Below, piece by piece: positions 1 through 11,804 of a DNA stretch of 64,000 nt. Within the stretch, counting starts at the first letter, position 1; the number at the start of each line of letters is the position of its first letter. Origin of the DNA: Panagrolaimus kolymaensis (lineage: Eukaryota > Nematoda > Chromadorea > Rhabditida > Panagrolaimidae); the NCBI GenBank assembly GCA_028622995.1, contig JAJQJQ010000048.1:620001-684000 (forward strand). The letters are read 5' to 3'. Under the pieces are notes generated by a model that was not told where the DNA came from, did not search any database, and worked only from the letters and a program-made list of their open reading frames with translations. The position numbers and the translations under genes are program-made.

Positions 1-431
1 GTGAGTGTGTGTCACCTACCATTTCTTGATCAATATCTTTGAAAGTAAAAACGAAAAAGAAAATCGGGATAATGGCGACTGAAATATTTGTGAGCAAGGC
101 TTGATGAATTTAAAGAACTATGAAAAAATGATCAGCCATTTGTATTGGAATCGATTTTCGAGATAAATTTCAATGATATAATCAAAAAGTCATCAGATAC
201 TTTCACCAAAACCGTCATCATCTTCAATTTCAGAATCGGGGCTTTCAAGCAATTTCTGATCATCCAACAATACGATAGATGATTTTGTATAAATCACATT
301 TTCTCCTGCTTCTGATTCAGAGGGACTTTCAAGAAGTAAAGGAAAAGAAAGCCTAGGCACTTTTTCATCAATACATTTTTTTATTCCATTGACTTTATTT
401 AAATGCACTTTTTCGAAAATTAAAAACACAG
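1..431. other. Left-edge spacer with one acidic open frame
   Basis: No gene is secure here. On the minus strand, 193 to about 360 reads as a Ser/Glu/Asp-rich stretch (for example LLESPSESEAGEN) ending at a stop at 193. It could be the last exon of a minus-strand gene or a chance low-complexity frame. On the plus strand, the sequence up to an AG at 430-431 would be intron or upstream sequence of the HSP70-like exon that follows. Confidence 0.3.
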
Positions 432-772
432 CAGCCAAAAATTGGTTGAGCGATTTCAACCATAGTATCGAAGAATATCTGAGCATTACGCGTTTGGAAT
501 TTGAAAAACTAGCAAAATATTTATTAAATCGACTTCAAGAAGTTTTAATAAAAACTTTAGCCGGAGCTAGTTTTAATTCACGAGACATTAACAAAGTTTT
601 GCTTGTTGGTGGCGGATCAAGAATGCCAATGATTCAAATATTGTTACGAAAAATGTTCTCAAAAGCTGACCATCCTTCTGATGAAAATCCAGATGAAATG
701 GTTGCTATTGGAGCAGGATATTATGCTTCATATTTACATTCACAAAATAATCAAGGTTGTTTAATTATGTAA
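432..772 (+). CDS. HSP70-like ATPase domain, 3' exon with C-terminal CaaX box
   Basis: This is the last exon of a divergent HSP70-like protein. It carries the end of the ATPase domain: the SITRLEFEKLAK helix, the adenosine-binding strand VLLVGGGSRMP, then PDEMVAIGAGYYAS. The frame stops right after this domain, so no substrate-binding domain or lid follows. The exon start follows an AG at 430-431, matching the intron position in the complete relatives at 43,047 and 45,710. The protein ends GCLIM, a plausible CaaX prenylation signal. The upstream exons are not visible and should lie left of the window, unless this is an isolated 3' relic. Confidence 0.75.
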
Positions 773-1548
773 AAATTTCATTCTCTTATTTTTTTATTAT
801 TTTTTGAATTCATTTTTACATAGCATAATCTTCTCCATAACCAAAATATGATCTTGCGATATTAAATTAGTTTCCTCTTGAGATTGATTAATTTCACGCT
901 TGAAAGTTAAACTTCAAAAATGTTAATAAAGAGTGTAAAAAAATTTAAAAAAGCGGCGACATTTTTAGGTTCTGTTCTTTTTTTGTTTGCTTTTTAGCCG
1001 ATCTGGAGTAGAAAAGGTCAACAGCTGCAGCTGCAATGCGCCTATTTTTTATGATTACTCTTTAAAAATGTCAAAGAAGCTAAGAACTTTGTGGTTTTTA
1101 GTTATATTGTTCAAGTTCAACATAAAATATTCAGAACAACAAAAAAATAGAAAAAGCGAAGAAAAAAATGGTGTAAAAAATGAAAAGAATAGCAAGCAAG
1201 TAACAACCAAAGCAAAAATAAATATCAAACAAAAAACTTTCGCGCAACATCTTTTATTGATTTATTTTTGCTCATTCTTTTAAAAAAAATTTAAGCCTGC
1301 CAGCATTTGATGAAAAAAGGCGCAAATTCGTTTATTTAGTTTATTTCTTCCTAACATTCACGAAAAAAAACTAACTTTTTGATTAAACATTTATTTTTAT
1401 TTTGAATATTTGATTTTAATTTCGTTTAAATATTTTTTGGCATTATTAGAAATAAATAACAAAGATAAGCTCATTTTTTGAGAATTTACTTGTCGGAAAC
1501 AAGCATCAAGTGTGAAAAAAATTTCATAACACACGAATAGCATGAAAC

Positions 1549-2132
1549 TGTTTGTATGAGCAAGGACATTGCCCTACAAACAACGGAAACTTAATTTGGA
1601 ATGCAACAATTGAAGGAGACTATGTGATTATCAATTCATATCAAAATATAAAATTGCAGATTTGATTTAATTTCTGAATTGGAAGCCTTAGCAAAAATGA
1701 CAAAAAGAAAACGAAAAGTATGGATGTTTTTTTATTATATGAATAAGAGTGAAAAAAAAAACTAATTTTGCTTTCAAAAAAGTTTTGCAATTCAATTTTT
1801 TTCAGGTTGTTCTAAAATTAATCGTTTATATATTATTTCTTCTTTTTCACGCTTTATCTGATCCTTCTTTACTAAGTTTTCATTTTTACTCTCAAATGAA
1901 ACTTGAAATTGAAAGATTAAAATTTATTTTATTTATTATTTTCTTGATTATAGCATGGTCTATAGGGAGAATTGCAACCATTTTTATTACGTTTGAACCC
2001 CATGCTTCGGCTGTGATTTGTATTGAAGAATCTTCTCAAACGAGCAATGATTGCTGGAATTTTTTCTCGCCCTCAGTCAGCCTTGGATTGTTGTACTTTT
2101 TTCTTTTTAGTACATTTGCGAATTTTTTATAA
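1549..2132 (+). CDS. Possible membrane protein gene or remnant
   Basis: Not recognised. Three stretches look coding. Around 1,553-1,655 a frame reads like an ectodomain (HCPTNNGNLIWNAT). At 1,660-1,717, behind TTGCAG, there is a short basic exon ending KMTKRKRK. At 1,806-2,132, behind TTTTTTTCAG, there is a hydrophobic exon with about three membrane segments (LIVYILFLLFHAL, FILFIIFLIIAWSI, LGLLYFFLF). The second and third join in phase 0. I could not find an in-frame splice for the first. It may be a decayed multi-pass receptor or transporter. Confidence 0.3.
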
Positions 2133-2932
2133 ATTAAAAAAGAGTAAAAAGGAAAAAATAAATAAAATATAAAAGATTCAAAAAAGCGCATAGAAAAAAC
2201 GTATTTTTTTTCAACAATTTCTTAGAAAAAGCAAAAGTAAGAAAAAAATCGATGAAAAAAATTTTAGTGATGGGCTGGCTCAATGGCGAACAAGATTTTT
2301 GCGCGCCATATTTTTTTATTATTGATTTTTGTTTGTTGCTTTAAAAAAAAATAAAAAAGCGGCAGTCAGAAAAAAACGTCGACAACTCAACTGGTTAGTT
2401 TTCTTTATTTTTTCTCTATTTTTTGAATATTTTAATTTATTTTTTTCAAATTTTTTTTAAATGGTGTAATAGAGATTGTCAGAAGTTGTTGAGGTTTTAT
2501 CCAAAAAATAACTTAAAATTGATAGGAATGAAATTACTGACGTTGGCAATTCGCATACGAAAAGCATAGGAAATTATAAATAAGAATGAGAATTATAAAA
2601 ACAGCAAAATTTGAAATAAATGTATCACAAAAAAGGCTATAATTAAAACGGTTTCAGATATACTTTAAATTTAAATTTCATAGCTAAAAGCCAGTAGCTA
2701 ATGTAACAATCGTCAGTGTTATTTTGTCCAAAAGTAGCGTCAATGAAGAATTAAAATTATATTAACCATCAAGATTATAAACAGATATATTACGACCAAA
2801 TAAAATTATGAATATACCAATGAGGATTAAATATTCATATGATTCAAAAAATATTATTAACAACGAAAATAAACACGATGAAAAAAAATAAACCTAGGTT
2901 TTTTTTTGATAAATGCTTAACGGAAAAAAATT
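2133..2932. other. AT-rich spacer
   Basis: I see no gene. It contains a copy of the dispersed TTTTTTGAATATTTT motif near 2,419-2,438, oligo-A and oligo-T runs, and the 3' flank of the minus-strand HSP70-like gene that follows. Confidence 0.6.
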
Positions 2933-4263
2933 TTAATGTCGACCATAATATATCGGAGGTATAATATGATTTTGCTCTACTTCGGTCATAAAGCGTGATT
3001 TGTAATTTATATATGAAGCATAATAGGCAGCACCAATGGCAACCATTTCATCAGGATGTTGGTTACAAGAATGTTCAGATTTTTTGAACACTTTTCTTAA
3101 TAATTCTCGAACCATAGGCATTCGACATCCTCCACCAACAAGAAGCACTTTATTTATGTCTCGCGCAGTATATTTCAGACCAGAAAGTGTTTGGATTATA
3201 ACTTCGTTGATACGATTTAACAAAGGTTCAGCCATTATTTCAAAATCATGCCGAGTTATGGTTAAAAAACCTTCGCATTTGTGATTAAAATCATTTACAT
3301 CTAAGCTATAAAAAATTTATTTGTCCTTTAGAATTAAATTATGTAGTGTTAATAATGGTACCTAACTTCGAATTCCGTTGATAAACTATGTTTAATTTCC
3401 ATTGATTTTTGCATGAGTCGATATTTTAACAAATTTTTCTCCTCTATATTCGTTTTATATTCTTTTCTTAAAATGTTTGCAAAATAATTAAATAAAATTA
3501 AGTCAAAATCTCTTCCGCCTAAATTTCCTTCACCATTGCTGGCTTTAATTTTAAGATTTCCTTGTACTATTTTAAAAATAGAAATATCAAGCGTGCCGCC
3601 GCCAAGGTCAATTAAAATGAACTTTAAATTATTTGGAATTGGACGATCAATAAAATATGCGATGGCTGCTGCGATTGGTTCTGAAAGTAAGTATACAGTT
3701 TTCCAATCTGCTATAACTGTTGCAAGACACGTTGCAGATTTTTGATAACGGTTAAATGAAGCAGGCACGGTTATAACAACTTGATCTAATTTTTTTCCTT
3801 GAAATTCTTCTACTTTTTGCTTTATATGTTTTAATAAAACATTTACCACTTCTTCTGGGTGTTTTTCCAAAACACCATCTGGTCCTTGAATTCTTATCTT
3901 TGGTTTATTTTTCTTTTTTATTATTTGAAACGGCCATGTTGAGTTAATTTCCACTTCCTTAAAATTTCTTCCAATAATTCTTTTTGAATCAAAAACAGTT
4001 GAATTTGCATAATATTCTAACCGATTAATAACAATTTGACCACATTTTTCGTTTTTTTCATCAAATGATACATAAGATGGAAGCTGTCTTTCTCCGCTAT
4101 TGTCTAATGCAACTGTTTCTATTCCATTTCTACGACTTACAGCAGCGAAACATCTCGATGTCCCAAGGTCTATTCCCACTGCATTTATGTATGCGGGATT
4201 CATTATTTCCTTAGGAATAACATAAGATTGTAAATCAAGATTTAATCTTTTTGTAAGATTCAT
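2933..4263 (-). CDS. HSP70-like protein, ATPase domain only
   Basis: Two exons, 4,263-3,362 and 3,305-2,933, join in frame to give 424 residues. The ATPase signatures are all recognisable: phosphate 1 AVGIDLGTSRC, the KRIIGR segment, connect 1 VVITVPASF, LSEPIAAAIAYF, phosphate 2 LIDLGGGTLDIS, LGGRDFD, and adenosine VLLVGGGCRMP followed by PDEMVAIGAAYYAS. Canonical HSP70s run to about 640 residues; this one stops after the ATPase domain and lacks the linker, substrate domain, lid and EEVD tail. The start codon lies 6 bases after TTTACTTTAG, so the 5' end could be trans-spliced or could be an exon whose upstream half is lost: complete relatives carry a pseudo-HSP70 half before the matching position. 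It has no CaaX box. Confidence 0.85.
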
Positions 4264-4942
4264 AGTAACCTAAAGTAAAAATTTTCAAACAATTATTAAA
4301 CCATATTTCAAAGGTTTTAGCAATAATTTTTTTTCCATGTTCCACAATCTCAAAAAAAAAACGCAATTTATGGACTCCAACACGCTAAACACCATCTTAT
4401 CCAAACATGAAACTCGTGTTTTTTAATTCACTCCTTAAATAACGAACGAAAATTAAGTAATAAAAACAACCATCAACAGCTATTTCTTAACAATTTTTTG
4501 TATGATAACAATCTTAACATGCGAAATTTTGTGTAAACATCCGCTATTTTAATGATAAAGAAATTATATTTTGACTTTGCCTTTTTTTATGACTATTATT
4601 TTTGAAAAGAAAAAACAGCACATATAACTTTAAACGTAATATAGAGAAATTATTGTGACAAAACACGTCGCTACATCAACACAAAAAAGAAGTGAAAAAG
4701 TTGCTGATTTAATATTGATTGGTTGTTCACTTACGCAAACCAAATATCGACTTTTATTCCAAAATTTTTGTAGGCAAAAGGAAATAACTAAAATAAATGA
4801 AAAAAAATATTTTAAATAAATTGGGTTTCCAAAAAATACAATAAATCATTTCTTTATAACAACTTTTAATCTTTGAGTGAATGAACATAATTTTCATTTT
4901 TTTTTTTTTTTGCACACTAATACTATAAATCAAATTATTGTT
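4264..4942. other. AT-rich spacer upstream of HSP70-like gene
   Basis: No coding sequence is supported. It would hold the promoter of the minus-strand HSP70-like gene. I found no array of GAAnnTTC heat-shock elements. Long A/T runs dominate. Confidence 0.5.
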
Positions 4943-5186
4943 GGTCCAAATAAGCTTCGTTAAAAACCAAATTAATGGCAAATGGAATTTCGACATACTA
5001 AAAATGTATAAAAAAAACTATCAAAAAAGTGAAAAAAAAATAATTTACTGAAGAGAAGAATACATAATTTGATTTTCAATCCAAAATTATAAAAAAATTA
5101 ACTAAATTCTTATGGAGATAGCAAAAAAAAGGCACATTCAAATAACAAAAACAAAATGTATTGATCTCATAAATGATTTTTTAATC
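4943..5186 (-). pseudogene. 5' fragment of a MATH-type gene (duplicate)
   Basis: This matches the 5' part of the MATH-type gene at 12,582-13,207. It includes the exon reading YVEIPFAIN.VFNE and the upstream flank, with a block of about 50 identical bases that starts GGCACATTCAAATAAC. The coding part stops after about 18 residues (in-frame TAA after LDQQ), so only the promoter, start region and beginning of the first domain were copied or survive. It is a duplicated, dead fragment. Confidence 0.65.
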
Positions 5187-6969
5187 GGTGTGTATGTCTG
5201 CAAAATTAAAAAATAGAAAGTCCAAAACTGAGTTTTTCTCAATCAAAAGTTTCTTTTGTTTTGAGAAATTTATGTCGAAGAAAGGATTGAATATTCTAAA
5301 GTTAGATTTTTGTAATAATTTCCATATGGAGTTTTGGATGCTTTTATTGTTGCAACATATCTATTTATTGTAGCCTATTAAACAGCTTCTTCTTTTGGTA
5401 ATTCATTAAAAGCATTTCTAAATATATCAAAAATATTGTTTATCGGTAAATTATTAATTTCGTTAACGGATGAAGAAAGACCTTTAGCTTGTTTCTCGAA
5501 TGTTGTTATTGTGTATCCATATTTGAATTGATTGAATTGTTTTCTTTTCTCTTTCTTTTTGTTATGAAAACTCTTCATTCATTGCGCACAAACTTGCATC
5601 GATTTTTCTTTTTCTTTTGCGATGTTTTCTTGCATTGCGTGCATAGATTTTTTTGAAGCTGCTTTTGCTTTACTTTCTTATTTTTTGAATATTTAATAAG
5701 CTATTTTTTCTTCTTTTATTCGATCTTTTTTGTTCGTAGAAAAAAGATATCTATAGGTTATGGAAACTGCACATTCAAAAAATTAAAAACTTTTGATATT
5801 TTTTCAATCTTCTGAATTCTTGGTGGTCGTCCTTTAATGAAAGTATGTGAACAAATCAATGGATGTTTTACCATTTGATAATTTGGCTGAAAAAAGTGGA
5901 TAACATTTTTGACATCCATGGAAGTAGCAGCTGGAAAAAAAGAAACAAGCTGCAACTTGTTGTTTTTAATAGAAACAAAAAAACCTTATAGTTATAAAAA
6001 ATTCAAAAAAAAAACTAAAAGACCTGCTAAACTAAAACAAAAGTATGGAAATGATTCCACTGTCAAAAAACGAGAGACATGTTAAAAGAGATTGCGATCT
6101 TTCTTTCTTTTTTTTTCGACTAAACTTATAAGAAGAAGAAAAAATTGTTATGTTTTATTTTCGCCGTCGTGGAAATAAAAAATAAAACAGCCAATGTTAA
6201 AGAAAATGGAACTAAAAATCAAATATGAAACATAAATAAAAAGTAAATAAAAAAAATTAAAGATAAACAAACTTTTAAATTTTGAGTTTTTATATACTTT
6301 ATAAAGGATTTTAAAATGTTCCACCCTCGAAAATCACAATATTGCAAATTACGTAAATTTTTAAGATAATTCAAAGCATTCATGTCATCAATTTTCTTCC
6401 TCATTCAAATTTATGGATGTCATTGCAATTCCATTTGGTAGTTTTTTATATATGGTCTTTACTATAAATACTACTAAAAAAAGAAAAGAAAAAAAGAAAT
6501 AAATTATAAAATATTCAAAAAAGTATTAATTAAAAAGGTTGATTCAGTCCAAAGAAAACCCAATTAGTCAAGAATAAGAGGACTAAAATATAAAGACAAA
6601 AAATGCGCACGCACATTTTTCATCAAATCAATAATATATTTGTAACAAAATGTGTAAACTAACAAAAAAAGAGAAACCATAAATGCCTAAATGCGGTGAC
6701 CTTACATTTTTCATTGATTAATTCATATTTCCTCGCTGGTATGACACATTTTTCATTACAACGCTTTTTACTTCGTCGTTTTAACTTTTTTTAAATTGCA
6801 ATTTATTTATTTATTTGAATATTTTAATTTTATATATTTTTTCTTTTTTTAAAGTAAAACAAAATACCATTTATTGGTGATTATCCTTTTTTTAAATATT
6901 TGAGTTACAATTATTTTTATATTTTATTATTAATTTCAAAAAAGTTGATAATTTTTTGAAACTTGCACT
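5187..6969. other. Spacer with weak coding traces
   Basis: Two minus-strand open frames have protein-like composition. One is 5,378-5,578, ending in an acidic FNELPKEEAV tail. The other is 5,758-5,955, containing HPLICSHTFIKGRPPR. Neither has splice context or a family I recognise, so I treat them as possible exon relics. The TTTTTTGAATATTT motif recurs at 5,681 and 6,816. Nothing else is seen. Confidence 0.35.
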
Positions 6970-7546
6970 CGATGGTGAAACAAATGAAAGTTTTTATCCA
7001 ACCAACGAGGAGGGATATTTGAGGATGAACTCAATGAAGAAATACGTGAATACATTCCATTCGGCCCAATCAGCCAAAACAATGATCAAGAAAATGTGCC
7101 ACCAGATTCTATAGAAAAAACAAAACATTCGATTGTAAACATCCTTGGTTCACGGCACAACGTTGGGCGAAAGGTTCGTCCCAAACAAAATCGTGAAGCA
7201 ATCACACTTGAAATTACCGATGAAATAATGCGAAGGGAAGCAAGCAGCCATAAAAAAATCGGATGAAGCTGGAAATTGATGAGAAGAACCAACAACGATT
7301 ATCAACAAGTTTAACATTGTTTTCAAAGAAGGAAAGATTTTGAAAATGAAGTTCATCGAAGGCACTCGAACTGTAAAAACCATCTTAGCTGCTGAAGATA
7401 ACATGATTATTGAAAAAGCTGCAAGAACCCTCAATTCGGCCTTCACCGAAGAAGATGGCGACATTTGCCTGTGGCAAGAGGATCGATCAAAACGAATACA
7501 ATGCAAAATCACTGATGGCTTTGTTATTTGTCAAAAATTTTATTGA
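6970..7546 (+). pseudogene. Decayed protein-coding fragment, family unknown
   Basis: From 7,021 to 7,266 a continuous frame reads like real protein (for example EEIREYIPFGPI, NILGSRHNVGRKVRP) and ends at TGA. From about 7,252, one base over, a second frame continues (AAEDNMIIEKAA, DGDICLWQEDRS) to 7,546, with two stops near 7,281-7,286. Codon use is richer in G and C than in the surroundings, as in an older conserved gene. The combination of good composition, a frame change and internal stops suggests a pseudogene. I do not recognise the family. Confidence 0.45.
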
Positions 7547-8253
7547 AGCAGCCGTTGTTTTATTTGGGGCAATAAAAATGAGAAAAAAGAAGAGGGAAAG
7601 AAGAAACAAAAAAAAATAATAAAAAAAGGAATCTTTTAGGATATTTTCAATAAAGAAAACGACGAAGCTATTTATTGATTGATTTTGCGCAGGAAAAACT
7701 ATTTTTTTTGTTTGTCCATTTTTTTAGCTTGTGAAAGCTGCTTTTTAGTTTGAATATTTATTTTCTATTTTTTTAATTTTTAGTTAAAAAATTATTATAG
7801 TTACTTCTTTTTAATTGTAACCGCATTTGATTGGCTGATTTTTTACTGTGTTAGAAAACGGAGGTAATAATAGTAACGAAAGGTGCCAAAATAGTATTTA
7901 ATATATAAAAAATTGCTGACTAGCGAGTTAGCTAAAATGGTGGCGGTAGATGTTGTTCCATTTAGCACAGTCGATAAACTTGGATTTAGAAATAGTTTAA
8001 ATTTGTTCATAAAAAAGAGAAACACGCATAGTTTTAAAAAAATATGAATTGAAATTTTTTTTGAACAATCATTCTTTCGTTTTCATTGATTCTGCCTCTT
8101 TTCTTTCTTTTTAGCAATTTTTTTTTGTCGAACAACGAAGATCTTTTAAAATGTTGTTGTCTGTTAGTCTAAAGCAAAAAGAAATGTATTTTGTTTTTTA
8201 TTTTACTTTTTCAAACAATAATAAACATAAACATACAACTTAGAAATCATGGA
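7547..8253. other. AT-rich spacer
   Basis: No gene supported. A 36-codon open frame at 7,937-8,047 (MVAVDVVPFSTVDKL) has no supporting context. A TTTGAATATTT motif copy lies at 7,749. Confidence 0.4.
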
Positions 8254-8514
8254 TTACCTAAAGTCGTCGTTACGCTTTTCAAAACAAATAACTTCAGGAT
8301 CATTTTTTGGTTCTTTATTATTCTTAACGATGCCTAATAATTTTTCGATTTTCTATATTCGTTGATGAAGTTTTTTGACATCTTCTTCTGAAGTGTTAGT
8401 GGCTGATTCTTAATTAACAGGGAATTTACTTTCTTCCTGCTTTATTTCTTTTTCATGATGAGAATCGGTAACGGTTAGAGTTGCTTTCATTTCAGATGGC
8501 TTTGGATAAGCAAG
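8254..8514 (-). pseudogene. Exon relic with two in-frame stops
   Basis: One minus-strand reading frame of about 87 codons begins after ACAACAG and runs to TAA at 8,254. It is interrupted by two stops, one after SKFPVN and one after KLHQRI. On both sides the sequence is protein-like, polar and probably helical (PSEMKATLTVTD, SEEDVKKLHQRI, NNKEPKNDPEVICF). Frame and composition continue across both stops, so nonsense mutation of a once-coding exon is the simplest reading. Family unknown. Confidence 0.5.
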
Positions 8515-9069
8515 CTGTTGTAGTTAAAATTTATAAACCAAATAAAAATGGGAAAAAAATGAAAAATTCAAAAAAAATTAATGAAGGCATGATTTAAGCT
8601 GAACCATAATAAATCACACAAAAAAGAAAAAAAATTTGTTGGTAAACCTTCGATTGCTCGTTTGTTTACGCGACGAAACAAATATCGTCTTTTATTTCTA
8701 TATTTTTGCAGGCTTTAAACTAAGAGAAAGTATTTCAAAGAAAAGAGCATAAAAAAGTGCGCTAAATATTTTCGCTTCCAAAAAATCGATAATCAAAAAA
8801 TATACGAAATCTTTTCTTTATGGCAAAAACTTTAATTTATTTGCGAATGCAACACACACAATTGCCATTTTTTCTCACATACGCATTTGAATAGATTTTT
8901 TTTTCATTTCTCTTTTTTTTTCTTTCCATCGCTTGCTTATTATTCTTTAAAACTAATCTTTTTTTTTTTGAATATTTTATAAACAATTTTTTCTTCTTTC
9001 GTAGTAATGCGTTTTTATAAAGGCGAAATGGCTTGAACCAGCAATTACAAAAGTCAATGACAGGGTCCA

Positions 9070-9198
9070 AAAGCAGTCGATGTTGCGCAAAACATTAGCC
9101 TTTACATCACCTGGTTTGTGATCGCATTTTTAGTTGTGTCAGCTGTATTTGTGGCTACTTTATCAAATGCGGTGGAAGAAATTGAGAAAATACCTTAG
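9070..9198 (+). pseudogene. C-terminal membrane-anchor exon relic
   Basis: A frame of 42 codons ends at TAG 9,196-9,198. It contains a clear hydrophobic segment (YITWFVIAFLVVSAVFVA) followed by a short charged tail (NAVEEIEKIP). No start codon or upstream exon can be joined with confidence. It looks like the last exon of a single-pass or tail-anchored membrane protein that has lost the rest. Confidence 0.35.
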
Positions 9199-10111
9199 AA
9201 CCCAAAAGCTCAGACGACCCATTTAAAGAGGCTCTTTGCTTATAGCATTCATAAAAAAAATAAATTGGGTAATTGATTTTATTTTTTTAATTTTGATTCT
9301 TTGTATTTTTGAAAGTGATTTGCAGTTAATTGTTCATAGCACCTCAAATAGAGTTATATACAGCCATAAAGTGCCATAAATAGATAGTTCATTTTTACCA
9401 TCATCTTTTCATATTTTTTTTGACTAATTTCAAATATTTTCAACTATTGTATAAATAGAATATTTTTAGCTTCAAAAAAAGAATAAATAAATATTTTCCT
9501 GAATTTAGAAAATTTGAATATTTTAAAAATCGAACCACTAAAAAAAAAAAATGCAAAAACGGGCTTTTATTCTAAAATTAAACTGGAAGGCCACGGCATC
9601 TACGCTTCAAAAAGTTTAAGATAGGTAGTTTGTTAGTTACTTCAATCTTTTTTTAAAATAAGAAATTTTTTATATCAAAGAATTTTAATTAACAAAACTT
9701 TGCTACATCCTGTGCACCTGTGTGATTAGGAAGGCCTATCGAAAATGTTAGGGATGGAGAATGTGAGTTTCTCAACACAATCACTTTTATCAAACAAAAA
9801 AGAAAAAAGATGGACAACATTTTTCTTTTCAATGAAAACATAAAATTGATTTTAGTGATGTTTTTTTTAAAGATAGCGAAAGAAAGAAAGACGATAGTGT
9901 AAATTTTTGTTCCAAGAGCACTAGTTCTTTATATAAATTTTTTGAATATTTTAATCTCATTTTTTAAGTTTATTTTTTCATTTTAGAAAAGAGATTATTA
10001 AATCGTAATCACAAAAATTTATTTATGAACAAATTTTAATTAAACAATTTCATTGTAACACTTTTTCATGTTTTACCAACAAGAAAATTATACATTATAA
10101 AATAAAAGAAA
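9199..10111. other. AT-rich spacer
   Basis: No gene supported. It carries the TTTTTTGAATATTTT motif at about 9,937-9,955, which lies roughly 170 bases before the GDSG-type mini-frame that follows. Confidence 0.45.
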
Positions 10112-10156
10112 GGTGACTCTGGTGCTCCATTAATGTGCAGGAAATTAAATAAATGA
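10112..10156 (+). pseudogene. GDSG-motif mini-exon (serine-protease-like)
   Basis: The 15-codon frame reads GDSGAPLMCRKLNK and stops. GDSG.P is the nucleophile motif of chymotrypsin-fold proteases (GDSGGP in the family). An in-frame stop lies two codons upstream, so it could only be expressed by splicing, possibly from the AG just before GGTGAC. There are three similar mini-frames at 41,356, 41,945 and 42,720. It is most likely a protease exon relic; the match is only about ten residues long. Confidence 0.3.
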
Positions 10157-10452
10157 ATGGAATAAGAAAGTTTTTTTGTGTTTTTATTAATAAAATTATG
10201 TTGAAAGTTTTAAAATTAAGGCGCATAAAAAAGAACCTCAACAAACAATCAAAAATGAAGCGCTTTTGCTGTTCGTCCGACACTAAAAATAATTCATCAT
10301 TCACAAAAACAAAAAAAATAACATTGCTTATTTTTTGTGTCTGAAAATATGTAATTCATGCTTGTGCTTTGCATTCATTCTTTATACAATCACAAATGTG
10401 CTTTGGTAATAATAATTGATGTAGCATGCTTAAAAACATTAAAAATTTGTTT

Positions 10453-10664
10453 TTATTCTTCTCTACCTTTAATTATTATCAAAGCTAATTCCATCCAAGG
10501 CTGATGCTCCCAAATGCTGTTGGAGGCGATTTCAATATCCCAGTTGTTTTTTTTTTTTGAATCCTTGCGCAAGTTGGTTAACTATTTGATCCAGACAATT
10601 TTCAGTGTATCCAACCATGTCATAAATGAAGACACATGTTGGATTGTTGGGAAGCAATTTAATG
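10453..10664 (-). pseudogene. Exon with homopolymer frameshift, family unknown
   Basis: Behind a minus-strand TTTAAG acceptor, a frame reads IKLLPNNPTCVFIYDMVGY and TENCLDQIVNQLAQGF, then enters a run of A. After the run the reading continues in another frame as NNWDIEIASNSIWEHQ and ends at TAA 10,453. Shifting the frame once in the A-run joins the two. It may be a pseudogene, or a real exon with a miscounted homopolymer. I do not recognise the family. Confidence 0.45.
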
Positions 10665-11037
10665 CTTAAATAACAATTTTGAGTTGTTTTTTGTTGCGAA
10701 AAATTTTAATAACAAAATTAAAGATATAAAAATGTAATAAAATATTCAAACAAATATAAAAAATTTATTTCACTCTCATTGGAAAAAATTGACATTAAAC
10801 AAAGCGAATAAAAAAAAGCGAAGAAAAAAGCCAATCAATGGGAGATGTGACCACCATCGATGAACTTCGAAAATTACTTCAAAAAGAAAGGAAAGCATTT
10901 TTGACAAAATATTCCCAATGCCATTAAATTTTAAAGGCAGCCGATAATATATGCAACGAGCATATACAAACATAATGACCTCGTTTTATTTAAAAAATTA
11001 ATAAGTTCAAACACAATGTGATAATGGCGGAGTAGAA

Positions 11038-11345
11038 ATGGACGTAAAAAGCGATGTTAAGTTTTACGACAAAAAAGAAATAAACCGCTTCAGCTTGTTT
11101 ACTTGTTTGTTACCGGATATCTTCTACAGGACTAGGAAAGCAGTTGTAAAAAAGTTCAATAGGAAATAAACATTAGTCTTTGCCATTTTAAACGTGGCGT
11201 TAAAAAAAGGACGCAATATTGTAATGTGAAATGGAGGCTTTCTGAATTTTATGAAAGACATGTTAAAAGAATTTGCTTTATTTTATTTGGAGCTAAATAT
11301 AATTTTGTTCCTGATCCAACTAATATTTTTTGGGATGTTCAATAA
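11038..11345 (+). CDS. Small candidate gene or relic, unknown
   Basis: An ATG at 11,038 opens a 44-codon frame (MDVKSDVKFYDKKEIN, CLLPDIFYRTRK). A second frame, open from 11,163 to TAA at 11,345, reads basic and aromatic residues (CNVKWRLSEFYERHVK, FGAKYNFVPDPTNIFW). They could be joined by an intron of about 40 bases ending at AACATTAG (11,176), but I did not find a clean donor. Composition is protein-like in both halves. No family recognised. Confidence 0.3.
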
Positions 11346-11804
11346 CCTCAGGAAACAAACATTGGCTATAATTTTATAAATTTATCATTGTAATTAGTCT
11401 ATAAAATTGAAATTGCTTTTTTTTCAACATAAAATAAAAATGCACCTATAAAGGTTCTCTTTGCCGATGTGAGTAAATGAAATGTTATTTTCATTTTTAT
11501 TTCTTTTTCCGTTTCTCACTTGGATTATAAATCAAAAAATATTTTTCGTTAAAGTCCCGCCTATCGACCATTTGGAAAAAAAGAACAGAAAATATAATCG
11601 TCCTTTTAATTTTTTTAATAGTTTGGCAAATTAAAAATCCATTAGCAAGCAAGCATAATCAAAAAGCATAGAAAAAATATTTATGTCATGCACATACTTT
11701 TTTTGATGCGTTGCATTTATTAAAAAAATGATATATAAGCGCCTTTCAATAAGAATATTAATAATAATATCTTAAGTGTTATTTATCAACCAACATTTAA
11801 AAAG

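Noticed and set aside
987..1283. Open frame of 98 codons
   Set aside because: Lys/Asn-rich low complexity typical of A-rich spacer, with no context.
7086..7512. Minus-strand open frames over the unknown plus-strand relic
   Set aside because: They are shadows of the plus-strand coding composition, which reads better as protein.
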